Assembly: GCA_958450365.1 (NCBI GenBank) | Contig: CAUEEP010000400.1 | Coordinates: forward strand, 248,001 to 312,000 | Source: Mesorhabditis belari | Lineage: Eukaryota; Nematoda; Chromadorea; Rhabditida; Rhabditidae | Direction of reading: 5' to 3' | DNA: 64,000 nt | Shown: piece by piece, positions 32,583 through 42,671 of the stretch | Layout of the letters: every line of letters begins with the position of its first letter | Position numbering within the stretch: the stretch's first letter is position 1 | Position numbers and translations under genes: made by a program | The notes under the pieces: generated by a model | Told to the model about the DNA's origin: nothing | What the model saw: only the letters and a program-made list of their open reading frames with translations | Databases searched by the model: none

Positions 32583-32935
32583 CATCGAAGCCTTCCAAAT
32601 GTCGAAGCCATCCAGATCCAGGTCCACAACACTGTTATCCTCGCTGGGAAACCCCAAAGGTTTAAGAATCAATTTTTGAGTTTGATCAATCACCGGCTCA
32701 AATGCGTATTTCTGGGAACTCTAAAATATAAATTGATGGTTCGCTGAATTCTTTGACCTTTATGCTATCCACAATCTTCGGGTAGACTTCCTCTACAGTA
32801 GGTCGATCCGATGGATCAATTTGCATACATCTAAATATGTAATGTCCTATGTCAGGGCTAGGATGTGGACATGTGCATTTTTGGGCATGACTGTCGATAG
32901 GCGTACAACGGAAAAGCGACTTTTAGCCCCTTTAA
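32583..32935 (-). pseudogene. Protein kinase C-lobe fragment
   Basis: Minus strand. The frame HYIFRCMQIDPSDRPTVEEV is the last conserved subdomain of protein kinases (the invariant arginine in DPSDRPT). It continues YPKIVDSIK, then a 37-nt intron (gtcaaa...attttag), then SSQKYAFEPVIDQTQ and an acidic end (EDNSVVDLDLDGFDIW). There is no ATP site or catalytic loop; the upstream part ends at a stop near 32938. The kinase class cannot be told from this part. Confidence 0.6.
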
Positions 32936-33018
32936 ACTCAACTTTTCCGAAAAATCTTTGACTAGAAGATGGATTTTTCGATGCTCAATGATAGACAATC
33001 ACGCCGAAAATGCACATA

Positions 33019-33249
33019 CAGTACTGGACAATGAAATATCATCTTTGAAAAAAGATCGTCACTTTCGCGCGTCTGTAACTCTCTTGTCTTTGAGTTTAAA
33101 CTATTAGTGTTATACATTTTCTGAAAGCTCTTTTCAAGGGCTACATAATGGCAATATTAATCTTTAGAAATACGGTAAAGACAAGGGAGTTACAGACGCG
33201 TGAAAGTGACGATCTTTTTTCAAATATGATATTTCATTGTCCAGTAGTG
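33019..33249. mobile_element. Tc1-type MITE with ~74 bp inverted repeats
   Basis: The ends are CAGTACTGGACAATGAAATA and its near-perfect inverted partner ending CCAGTAGTG. The arms (33019-33092 and 33176-33249) pair with only a few mismatches, and TA dinucleotides flank both ends (33017-33018, 33250-33251). No coding capacity. Typical of a non-autonomous Tc1/mariner element. Confidence 0.85.
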
Positions 33250-33537
33250 TAGCTACTCGGATGTATGAAAAAGTGGTACTTTACGGACAACGGGGGAGCG
33301 CAGCCTTCTTTTCAACTTTTCAAACAAAATTTCGTTTACTCAAGCACTAAGCTGAATACTTTTTAATCGCGTCTCAAAGTACCGTAATTTCAATCACGAA
33401 TCGTGTCTATAAAAGCACGCTCGCGCTAGAAAATTACTCACTTCTCTCATTGTCCCCAAAGCGACTCGGCTATTGTTCTCTAGATCTGTGTTAATATTAT
33501 CTTTCTATCCCTCTATTACTTTTAATTTTTAGGTGAT

Positions 33538-33952
33538 GCCTACTTACAAGAATGATCTGCCCGGAGACACCATGTCGTTGAAATCCAAGCAAAAAGCAGT
33601 CCTTCATTGGGAGTGCTGTCTTTGCTCATAGAATAAAGCGACCACAAAAGGCTCAACCAAAGGAAGCAGAGATGGGAATTGCTTAATGGCGAGCCGTCTT
33701 CCTGTACTGTCTATTGTGAATTTCTTCGTCTCTGGGCGGACAATCAAACGTTGATCAAATACGTGAAGCAGAAGCTCAAAATAGACAAGGAGAGGATCGT
33801 CGAGTGGAACAGCATCTCTCTCGCCGGACCTCTTCACCCGCTACTCGTGGATCAAAGAGATTTTGGATTTGGACTAAGAAATCCGCTTAGCTACACGTAA
33901 TTCTTCGCAAACGTCGCCGAGAACATCACGAGGCAAATGAATGGGGAATTTC
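33538..33952 (+). pseudogene. Gene U, longer but frameshifted copy
   Basis: After an acceptor-like 'tttttag', ATG 33538 gives MPTYKNDLPGDTMSLKSKQK and LHWECCLCS then a stop. Further on another frame reads CEFLRLWADNQTLIKYVKQK and SISLAGPLHPLLV, the start of the conserved last exon. A two-base change then shifts it away from the TSRGK ending. Unrecognised family; a pseudogene as it stands. The 33250-33537 stretch before it has no gene and may be its promoter. Confidence 0.4.
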
Positions 33953-34019
33953 GAATCAAATCCATTTTGATTGTATTCCATATCCATATCTAATAGATTT
34001 TCCTTTCTTCTTCTTGAAA

Positions 34020-34436
34020 TTATTCTAGTTTCTCAAATGGAACCATTATTTCTATCAAAGCACTATCACTCAAACGAATCATTCTTTGACAAAGAGCCTC
34101 TCGAAAACGGCTGAAAGAATTATCCCTTTCTATTTATTTAAATCTTTCTATAAGAAAAATTCAACCTTCAGTCCGATCCAGAACAAATAATCCGAATTCA
34201 CACCCTTCGCTGAAATAAATATCGATTGTTTTTGGTTTATAAAGCATAAATTTCTACGGAAATCATGAATTTTCAGAATTGAATCATTTCGATTTCTTAC
34301 CGAGTTTCTGAACAAAATCGTTCTCTTCCCTGACTGTGAATTGAGATGGCTCTTTTGGCTCTTTCGACTGGCTCTTTCGACTCGCATAATATGCCTCAGC
34401 TTCATCAAATGTCATTTCCGGATCAATAACCTTGAG
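34020..34436 (-). pseudogene. Lectin fragment: CTLD exons b and c
   Basis: Minus strand: the DEAEAYYASRK segment and DFVQKL with a donor, then AKGVNSDYLFWIGLK. It is cut inside exon b at 34436, and the exons for EWTDG and FICK are absent. The AYC cysteine codon reads tat, so C1 is lost. An extra string 'ggctctttcgact' is duplicated in the exon, another sign of decay. Confidence 0.65.
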
Positions 34437-34576
34437 ATGAAGACATTCCGCAAATATGACTGAATGTGACTAATAAGTACAATAATTTGGATTGGCTTGG
34501 AACAAACACAAGAAAGTACAGATTTCCTTGTCTATTTCAATAGTTAAGTTCTAGCAATAATTGTATTCGAAGCGTT

Positions 34577-35007
34577 AGTGGGGAATGGCCAGTTGCCTAT
34601 CATGAAACAACGGTGCAAAACGCGGCGCCGATTTTGATTGAAGGACTGCGAGTGGTATGACGGGTAACTAAAGTCCTAAAGAAAACTGTGGTCCAGGAAA
34701 AAACAAAACGCAAAGTACATGGCCTAGGAATCTACTGCACTCCCGATCCAGGAAGGGCTCTCGATTACGCGACAAAGCAAAAGCACACTGATAGGAACTA
34801 CTACAAGCTTTTCTTTCAGGTGATTGAACTGTACACTGAAAGAAATTATGGACTCAATGATTTATAAATATCTCTAGGCTCGAGTCGACCTTGATAGGAG
34901 AACGATTAAGGATGTGCAAAGCATGGAGTACCTGGTCACGCCGACTACTGGCTATGACCGACAGTGACCTGATTCGATCCTATGGGGTCTGTATCTTCCG
35001 ATGTTGA
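34577..35007 (+). pseudogene. ADP-ribosyltransferase-like (PARP-fold) domain, broken copy
   Basis: Exon 1 (to 34819) reads GEWPVAYHETTVQNAAPILI then, after a TGA at 34658-34660, KVHGLGIYCTPDPGRALDYA. A 58-nt intron (34820-34877) leads to ARVDLDRRTIKDVQSMEYLV, a second stop, and in another frame IRSYGVCIF. The order YHxTxxxNAxxI / GxGIYCTPDPxxAxxYA / EYxV / YGxCI is that of the small ART-like domains known from fungi and invertebrates, where His and Tyr of the H-Y motif bind NAD. Here glutamate replaces the usual glycine of YHGT. I recognise this by pattern only. One stop and one frameshift make it a pseudogene. Confidence 0.5.
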
Positions 35008-35459
35008 GAGTTAACTGAAGAACCATAACCATAAATACTCATAACCTTCACAATAAGAAGCTTCCACAATTCAGGAAAAGCAGTGTCTTCGACTGAAAGA
35101 GCAAAATTTCGACAAAACGATAAGTCTCGTGGTTTTTTCTTTACATGTTTTAAAAATGTCAAAAATTATAGATGATCTGGGACATGACATTCCTGTGATG
35201 CTGCAGGGTCCGCAATGATGAAAGAGAGTCTCTTCCGGGACAATTCTTCAATATAACAATAACAATACTAGACGTCTTATAAAAGAGCATTTTTTGATGA
35301 ATAAATCGCTAGGAACTTCGGAAGAGAAGGCAATTCGAGAAAAAATTCAGGTTCTAGCCGAAAAAGATGAAAACGATGAGCTCGGCTTGATCTGGATGTA
35401 AGTGTATAGTGTTTTAGAGCATTAGCTCTTACCAAAGATAAGTTTACTTTCAAATATGG

Positions 35460-36060
35460 TAGTCTTACTTTTGTAGCTTCAACAAACCGAGGAAGAACGA
35501 TGAGGACGAGGACGACGACGAGGATCCATTCATCAAGCCACAATCAATTTCACTTTTGGCTCAATTTACGTTCAAAGGACCGAAGGACGGTCGATTATCA
35601 CTTTTTCAATCCAACCGATCTGGAATATAAATTGGCCAAGAAGGTAGCGTTTCGAGATCAATTCAATTCATTTTCCACAAATTAGATGCTTGCAATGATA
35701 GATTCGAAATTAACCACTCCAAGTGTTTGTAAGTATCTTATGAAAGAGCTGGTGGGTTCAATTGGACACCAATGTAAACTTAAAGAATCTAGACTCCACC
35801 TATTCAAATGCATATCAATTCTTTGGTTGGCAAATGAAAACTCGGTTAAAAACTAGCAAGTGAGGTGTTACACTTGTTGAAAGACAAAGATGGGTATTCA
35901 AAGTTAAATAATAAAACAAAATTAAAAATTTGAAAAAATTTGAGCATGAATGGAAGGCTGAGCTTTGTTATTTGCACAAAAGTTAGGCTTATTCTGGAAA
36001 AAGGTGAAATCATCAGGGAAACCCGAAATTATCGATATTTATTCATTTATTTATTTCCAA
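35460..36060 (+). pseudogene. Family D, copy with long acidic run
   Basis: After an acceptor (ttttgtag) the frame reads FNKPRKNDEDEDDDEDPFIK, then AQFTFKGP; another frame gives NPTDLEYKLAKK with a donor (gtagcg). Remains of the helical end occur at 35845-36060 with frame breaks. An upstream small exon (35297-35400, EEKAIREKIQ ... KDENDELGLIW) may belong to it. This is the only copy with the extended acidic stretch. Confidence 0.4.
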
Positions 36061-36157
36061 TGCATAGTTAATTCAAACATCTTTCTATCAATCAGCGTAA
36101 GTTTCTTTTCTTTCCTTTTCTTCAGAAATGAACACATTTCAGTTCTGGAAAAGTAAA

Positions 36158-36528
36158 GTAAAGGCATTACCGTGGGGAAAACCCACTAAACAAGTTCTCT
36201 AATCCTGGTAGTCTGAATATTGGTAAATTATAGAGGAAATCCGAGTGTTCTCATTCTATTTCTTGCCCCAAATCATTGTTGTTTTGTAGAAGTTTTCGTT
36301 TCCGGTTTTCGGTTAACAACTGATGACTAAACGAATCGGGCATTCCCCCCCTCCTTTCCCTTTATTTTCCGCGATAAGATATCCCTATTTTGCTTGGCAA
36401 CAAATTTCTTTTTTGATTTTGTCTTCTCTCATCAATTCTGCCTCTTTAGTATCTGTTTCATTTAATTTTCACTTGTTCTTCAAGGAAATTCAGTCATCTT
36501 GTAGGCATCCAATCGTCTAGCAACCGAA
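36158..36528 (+). promoter_or_regulatory. Conserved 5' region of lectin L4
   Basis: Starts 'aaggcattaccgtgggg' and runs to 'agcaaccgaaATGGAC'; same block as at 15815-16180 and 57796-58169. Confidence 0.5.
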
Positions 36529-38623
36529 ATGGACAATCTCTCGAATCCCCCACGCGAAGCCGATCTGTGGTTTTTTCGCCAAATCTTTGCTTCTATCAAA
36601 AACGGCCTTTAATTTAATTGAAGAGTTTAGAGAAGAAATGAAAAAGGAGATGAGTCAATTGACAGCAAAAATGGCTCAAATCAAGGCGTATTTAATGGGG
36701 GAAAATGCGAAGTTGGAGGCCGATTTGGTTGACGGAGGGGAGAGAAATCGAGAATTGGAAAGGAAAATCGCCGAGACCTTAAAGAAAAACGAAGATCTCG
36801 AAGCACAATTGTACTAATTCTGTAATTTTCTTTTCTGACAAGCTCAAAGTAAAATAGAGATAAAATTCGAACTTTTTTAGAAGAGCTCGAAATACGGAAG
36901 TGAGAGACGGAAAAGCCAGGATTCGAGTGCAAGACGAAGAAATCAACGCATTGAAGAGCAAAAACTCTGACCTCGAAAACCAAATGTGGATTTATTTGGA
37001 AACTCTTGTCGACTGAGATTTGAGAAAATATTTTTTTGACTCCCAAAACACCCATTACACTTAATACAATCAATTTCTCTCTAGACAATTTGAAAAAGCA
37101 AACAAGACGGCCGAAATTGTGAAGTTGCAGGCAGATTTGTGAGTTTTTTTAAGGAAAAGGACTGAGTGTTCGTTTAAAAAGACGAAAATGTGGGTGAAAT
37201 GAACAAATCTGGAAGAATTTAAACTCATCTTTTTCAATCAATGTGAACAAAGGGAAAGAAGTGATGAATTCACGAAGATCAACTCGAAAATCTCGCAAAG
37301 TGATGATCGATCGACGAAGATTGGTGCTGATTTGCGAGGCGAGATGTGAGTTTTGAGTTCCTTTAAAGAAATCCCTGAGAATGGAACACTTCTAGAGATT
37401 CCAAAGTCGCCAAAATGTCAAGGACCATCTCCACGAAAATGGCCCAAATTGAGGCGGATTTAATGGGGAAAATCATGAAGTTGGAGGCTGATTTGTGGGT
37501 TCAACAATATTAGAATCTAACGATCTCCTGTAGACTGAGACTTGAGAAAACAGTTTTTTTTTGGCTCGCAAAACACCCATTCCAATCCATCCAATCAATT
37601 CCTTTCTAGACAATTTGAAAGGGAAAACAAAACGGCCGAAAAGTTGCAGGCAGATTTGTGAGTTTTTTTAAAGAAAAGGATTGAGTATTGATCTTAAAAA
37701 TTTGGAGTAAAGTTCTTGGAAGAAATTCAGAAATCGAACAATGAATTTCTTGGAATTGGAAACTGGATGGTCGTATTTGGCAAAAACCGCTTCCTGGTAC
37801 AAGGTTTGATGGATGTTGTGAACCAGGATCATATTCATCTCAAGGCTTTCGATCAAGAAATGACATTCGATGAAGCCGAGGCATATTGTGCAGACCAAAT
37901 GGGCCATTTAGTCTCCATTCACAGTCAGGAAGAGAACGATTTTGTTCGGAAACTCGGTAAGAAATCGAAATGATTCAATTCTGAAAATTCATGATTTTCG
38001 TAGAAATTTATGCTTTATAAACCAAAAACAACCGATATTTATTTCAGCGAAAACTGTTGATTCGAATCGGTCGTTCTGGATCGGACTGAAGGTTGAAGTT
38101 TTCTTATTGAAAGACATAAATAAAGAGAAAGTGATAATTCTTTCATCCATTTTCGGAAGGCTCTTTTTGAAGAAATGTTTCGTTTGACTGATAGTTCTTT
38201 GATAGAAATAATGGTTTAAGGATAATAAGAAAGGAAAATCGGATCGAAATATCAATGTCTAAACATAAAATTTCTTTATTCAGAGAAATCCGAACAAAAG
38301 AGATGCTTTGGAATGGACGGATGGAAGTTCGGTGGATTTCATTAATTGGCATCGGGGACAACCTGATTCGGACACCCACGCTGCGGTGAGATTTTTAACG
38401 TGAAATCATCAATATTTATTCCAATTTCCAATGCATAATTAACCCCGAAATAATTCGATCAATCTTAGGAAACTTCTTTGTGTAAAATCAGCAAAATTGT
38501 TTTAAGAAAGGAATACCATCAGAAATGAACACATTTCAGCTTTGGAACGACGATGGGAAATGGAGGCTCTATTCTCCTACCTATCAGTTTGGTCTTATCT
38601 GCAAAAGGAGCTCTCAATTCTGA
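36529..38623 (+). CDS. Lectin L4: coiled-coil C-type lectin, apparently intact by exon skipping
   Basis: ATG 36529 (MDNLSNPPREADL), then phase-2 neck exons at about 36631-36815 (MSQLTAKMAQIKAYL), 36881-36986, 37085-37139, 37396-37497 and 37609-37659. CTLD: GWSYLAKTASWYK, 41-nt intron, FDQEMTFDEAEAYC, AKTVDSNRSFWIGLK (about 38048), EWTDGSSVDFINW with HRGQPD (about 38283-38386), WNDDGKW and LICKRSSQF-stop (38621-38623). One potential neck exon (about 37241-37345) has lost its AG acceptor (ttttcaa), but skipping it preserves the frame. There is no hydrophobic N-terminus, so it may be cytosolic or exported unconventionally. QPD in long-form CTLDs usually goes with galactose-type ligands. The cysteine before YK and the third CTLD cysteine are missing. 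Confidence 0.65.
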
Positions 38624-38749
38624 TAAATGCTTTTTTTTCTTCTCTGTAGACAAAAACCAATAAATCCATTTTATTCGTTTAGATGAAAACACACAACTGC
38701 ACATTATCTGTTTCTTTATTTCTGAATTGTTTGTTCAAAATCTCATATA

Positions 38750-38925
38750 AAGTTCTCCCAAAAACCCAGAATTCCGCCTGAAGCTGCAACTATTTTGCTC
38801 TCTCGTCGCTCCTGAATAGACTATTAGATAAACGTGTTGAACATCAATGGACATCAGCATGAGGAAACTGACAATTCTTCGTGAAGGTCGCTCTTCTCGT
38901 CCCTCAACTCGTCGATTTGTCTTCG
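38750..38925 (-). pseudogene. Small coiled-coil gene fragment
   Basis: Minus strand: exon 1 end (DELRDEKSDLHEEL) and exon 2 with an early stop (GCAAAATAG). It converges on lectin L4 about 130 bp away. The 5' half is missing, replaced by lectin-like sequence at 38926. Confidence 0.5.
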
Positions 38926-39015
38926 ATTTTCGGATTTCTCTGAATAAAGAAATTTTTATGTTTAGAGATTGATATTTCGATCCGACTTTTCTTTTTTATT
39001 ATTGAAATTATTCTA

Positions 39016-39152
39016 TTGGGTTGGCGAATTGAAAACTGCCGGCTATTGTCATATGTGACAATTTGAGCAATTTCTTCAAAACAAACCCATTTTGGTGTCA
39101 ATGGAAAAGTTGTAGAGAATCAAAACTGAAGCTTATATCCAGATTTTCAGAA
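39016..39152. mobile_element. Partial arm of the 39964-type MITE
   Basis: Starts TTGGGTTGGCGAATTGAAAA after a TA and shares the 'aaacccattttggtgtcaatg' arm with the complete element at 39964-40484. The right end is absent. Confidence 0.55.
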
Positions 39153-39184
39153 CGAATCAAAAACTGGTTTTCAAATTTTCAAAC

Positions 39185-39400
39185 CGATGACTGAAGTCAT
39201 TGGTGCTTTCCCTCTTCACAACTCCTTTAGCCATCTATTCCGCTGCAACCAACGATAAATTAACACTTCCAATCAGGTAATGATTTTCTTGTTGAACGGA
39301 TTTCTTTCTTTCAGACTACTTGGAATCGCTGAAAACTTCAATAAGCCTCTCAATGCAGTGACGGTCAGAATTTCTTGATATTGCTCAGTGATGCCAGAGT
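39185..39400 (+). other. Possible two-exon gene fragment, unrecognised
   Basis: A frame LVLSLFTTPLAIYSAATNDK leads to a donor at about 39279, and after 'tttctttcag' it continues in phase to LLGIAENFNKPLNAVTVRIS-stop. The good intron borders and matching phase support former coding. I do not recognise the protein. The stretch 39400-39960 holds nothing I can name. Confidence 0.25.
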
Positions 39401-39963
39401 TTCAGTAAGTAAATGATGAGTTGCTCTTTTAATAAACTGTCCTTTACAATATCAAGTACTAAACCTAATATTTAGCTGTCCTTATAAAATGGTTCTTTGG
39501 CTTTCACAAATCAACTCGTTTTATATTATTCGTTATGGTGTCAGCGATATGTCTCAATATTGTCAATTTTGCATCTCGTTGAGGTTGGTCATGCGGTTAC
39601 ATGATTCTATTTACGGTTATTGGATCTAGTTTACAAGAAAAAGGGTATTCGAACTTGATACCGATCTAATTGTAAGAGAAAGTAGCTTGGGACCAATCTA
39701 ATTGGAAACCAAAGCCAGCCAGCCAGCCTACTTTGCGCTAAATTTTTTGCGGAACTGGGCCTTTTCCCCAACTTGCATAACTTGCATAAATTCGGCGCAA
39801 AGTAGTCACCCCCAAAACCAGCTTCAATACGCTTTTGCAAGTTTTAAGAGCAGGAAAAGAAAGCAAAGGGTACGGTAATTGGGTGTGGTTTAGAGTTTTA
39901 CCCTGAGAAAACTGTAACTTTTGCATTACCTTTAAATGACGGAAACCCATCTGATGTTAACTA

Positions 39964-40484
39964 TTGGGTTGGGGACTATGACTCGGCGGACAAAAGAAAG
40001 GCAAATTTATTGAACATAAAACCATGAATTCATTCGAAATAATTTCCATTATTATTGACGACTTCTGCCCATTTTAGAGGCAATTTGCGGATTCCTCTTT
40101 CGTAGTAGGATTTTGGTTTGTGTGTGAGACAAGTGTGAGACTCAAAAATGGAGGACTGGAGATGTCCCAGTTTGAGCACTTTCTTCAAAAGAAACCCATT
40201 TTGGTGTTAATGGAAAAGTTATAGAGAATCAAAAATTAGGCTTATAGCCAAATTTCCAAAAAGGTACACTTAATAGTTTCGCTTAAAATGCAAGTTATGT
40301 GAAAATTCGTAAATTTGGCATTTCTTGAAAACCAGTTTCGGAATCATTCTGAAAATTTGGATATAAGCTTGATTTTTGATTCTCTACAACTTTTCCATTG
40401 ACACCAAAATGGGTTTCTTTTGAAGAAAGTGCTCAAACTGTCACATATGACATATTGTCCGCCGAGTCATAGTCCCCAACCCAA
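39964..40484. mobile_element. Mariner-type MITE, 521 bp, ~30 bp perfect ends
   Basis: The left end TTGGGTTGGGGACTATGACT and the right end are perfect inverted complements over about 30 bp, flanked by TA on both sides (39962-39963, 40485-40486). Longer inner arms containing 'aaacccattttggtg' are also inverted to each other. No transposase frame. Confidence 0.85.
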
Positions 40485-40589
40485 TATTTCAGTCGTTTCT
40501 TTGGTTTTCCACCAGCTTTTTGATAAGATACCTAAAAACAATTGGAGTGGTTAATTTCGAATCTCTCATTGCAAGTTGTGAAAAATGAA

Positions 40590-40686
40590 TTGAATTGATC
40601 TCGAAAAGCTACCTTCTTGGCCAATTTATATTCCAAATCGGTTGGATTGAAAAAGTGATACCCGACGGTCTTCTTTTAACTATCGT
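40590..40686 (-). pseudogene. Scrap of family D
   Basis: The reverse complement gives HHFFNPTDLEYKLAKKVAFR, then joins lectin exon sequence at 40687. It takes the place of the lectin L5 last exon. Confidence 0.45.
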
Positions 40687-41695
40687 GGGTGTTCGAATCC
40701 GGCTCTACAACCTTCCAATTAATGAAATCCACCGAACTTCCATCCGTCCATTCAAAAGCATTTCCTTTGTTCGGATTTCTCTGTATAAAGAAACTTTTAT
40801 GTTTGACTGTTGATATGCTAACCAAACTTTTTTTCCATTTTAGAACTATTCTAGTTTCTCAATTAAAAGCATTATTTCTATCAAAGAACTATCAACCAAA
40901 CGAATCATTTCTTGACAAAAAGCCTTCTGAAAATGGCTGAAAGAATCATTACTTTCTTTTTATTTATTTCTTTCTATAAGAAAAAATCAACCTTCAGTCC
41001 GATCCAGAACCGATCAACGGGATCAACAGTTTTCGCTGAAATAAATATCGGTTGTTTTTGGTTTATAAAGGATAAATTTCTACGAAAATCATGAATTTTC
41101 AGAATTGATTCATTTCGATTTCTTACCGAGTTTCGAAACAAAATCGTTCTCTTCCTGACGGAGAATTGAGACTAAATGGATCTTTCGACTCGCACAATAT
41201 GCCTCGGCTTCATCGAATGTCATTCGTTGATCGATAGCCTTGAGATGAAGATAATCCTGGCTCATAACATCCACCAAACCTTGTACCAAGAAGCGGTTTT
41301 TGCCAAATACGACCATCCCTCCAGATCCAAGAGATCCAAGTGAATCATCGTTCGATTTCTGAATTTCTTCGAAAAATTTACTTCAGACTTTTAAAACGAA
41401 TAATCAATCCTTTTCCTTAAAAAGAACTCACAAATCTGCCTGCAACTTCCCCATTTCGGCCGTTTTGTTTTCCCTTTCAAATTGTCTAGAGAGGAATTGA
41501 TTGGATTGTGTGGAATGGGCGTTTTGGGAGTTTTCTCAAGTCTCAGTCGACAAGAGATAGATTCTAATATTGTTGGACCCACAAATCGGCCTCCAACTTC
41601 GTGATTTTTCCCATTAAATCCGCCTCGATTTGGTTCATTTTCGTGGAGATTCGTGGAGATCATTTTCGTGGAGATGGAGATCATCGAACTTTTCT
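40687..41695 (-). pseudogene. Lectin L5: CTLD without last exon, with two neck exons
   Basis: Minus strand: neck pieces at about 41575-41690 and 41430-41490. CTLD exon a (41290-41345) and exon b (41125-41250, IDQRMTFDEAEAYCASRK) follow. Next are AKTVDPVDRFWIGLK (about 40998-41042) and the EWTDG exon with an EPD loop (40690-40790). The FICKRS exon is missing. The neck end near 41650 contains a repeated 'gagattcgtggagat' and is cut by the sequence leading to the mariner remnant. Confidence 0.6.
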
Positions 41696-41765
41696 CCCAT
41701 GATAAACTGTTTCAGGAATTGAAAGAAAAGAAAGCAGGCACCAATGGCTATCACCAAAGCAACAG

Positions 41766-42335
41766 GTGGCCACGTCAAAACCTGGTCTGCATGCAAAGAG
41801 GTTGATGTTGTGCGTATGGTGGAACTCTCGTGGATTGGTTTATTTTGAACTGCTCAAACTGGGTAAAACTGTCACATCTAAACTTTACAGTGAGCAGTTA
41901 GAGCGTGTGAATCAAGCTTCATCGAAATCTCGACATGACACTTCAAAAATTCAATTTTTGCGTGATAATGCAAAACCGCACACGGCAAAGATGACCCTCC
42001 AACAAATCGAAGAGATGGGCTGGAAACTTCTACCTCACGCCCCATATAGCCCTGATTTGGCCCCATCCGACTATCACTTATTCTGGTCTCTAAAGCAGTT
42101 CATCCCCGATCAGCTGTTCAAAAATTTCCGGGAAGTCGAAAATTTGGTCACCAACTATTTGTCGTCAAAAAGTCCCCAGTTCTTTGAAGATGGAATTATT
42201 GAATTGAGCAAAAGATGACATAATGTCCTAAATAATAATGGAGAATACCTTTTATATTAATCCTCTTTATTTATTGTTTTTTTTAAAATAAAAATTCGGG
42301 TCAAAAAAATTCGCATTATTTTCCCGCCAACCTAA
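41766..42335 (+). mobile_element. 5'-truncated mariner element with catalytic C-terminus
   Basis: The frame to 42218 covers the second half of a mariner transposase: VWWNSRGLVYFELL, the RDNAKPH aspartate and APYSPDLAPSDYHLF with the third catalytic Asp. The DNA-binding domain and first catalytic Asp are missing. The right end CCGCCAACCTAA is followed by TA (42336-42337). Inactive remnant, related to but distinct from the element at 45587. Confidence 0.85.
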
Positions 42336-42344
42336 TATTTTGCT

Positions 42345-42660
42345 CTCTCGTCGCTCCTGAATAGACTATTAGATAAACGTGCTGAACATCAATGGACATC
42401 AGCATGAGGAAACTGAAAATTCTTCGTGAAGGTCGCTCTTCTCGTCCCTCAACTCGTCCAGTTGTCGTCGATTTACCTTTGATTTTTGTTCTCACCGTTA
42501 TTTCTATAGGCGGAGTTTTTTGTCTCTTTTTGGGTAATCTTAACGATTAAGCAAGTAGATAATGTATGTATGTATTGTAGATATAATGAGCTGTATATGT
42601 CTTTATAGTCAAAAGCAAATGAAATCCCATTTTCAGACGAAATTGGTTCGATGAAATCAT
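42345..42660 (-). pseudogene. Small coiled-coil gene copy, degenerate
   Basis: Minus strand: exon 2 start (SDERAKY) and exon 1 end (RDEKSDLHEEF-like) are recognisable, and the upstream part is scrambled. Its promoter part (attatatctacaatacatac) is kept at 42560-42600. No lectin gene remains beside it; the mariner end lies there instead. Confidence 0.45.
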
Positions 42661-42671
42661 TCAGCTATGTA

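Noticed and set aside
33604..33900. Gene U as an ISXO2/Merlin-type transposase N-terminus
   Set aside because: The single CxxC and basic helix are too little; no catalytic part is found downstream.
37716..37973. Reading GWMVVFGKNRFLVQGLVDVV as the lectin N-terminus
   Set aside because: Phase from the preceding exon and the canonical GWSYL...SCYK string show another frame with a 41-nt intron.
39631..39950. Two overlapping minus-strand frames before the MITE
   Set aside because: No splice signals, no motif and no second copy in the window.
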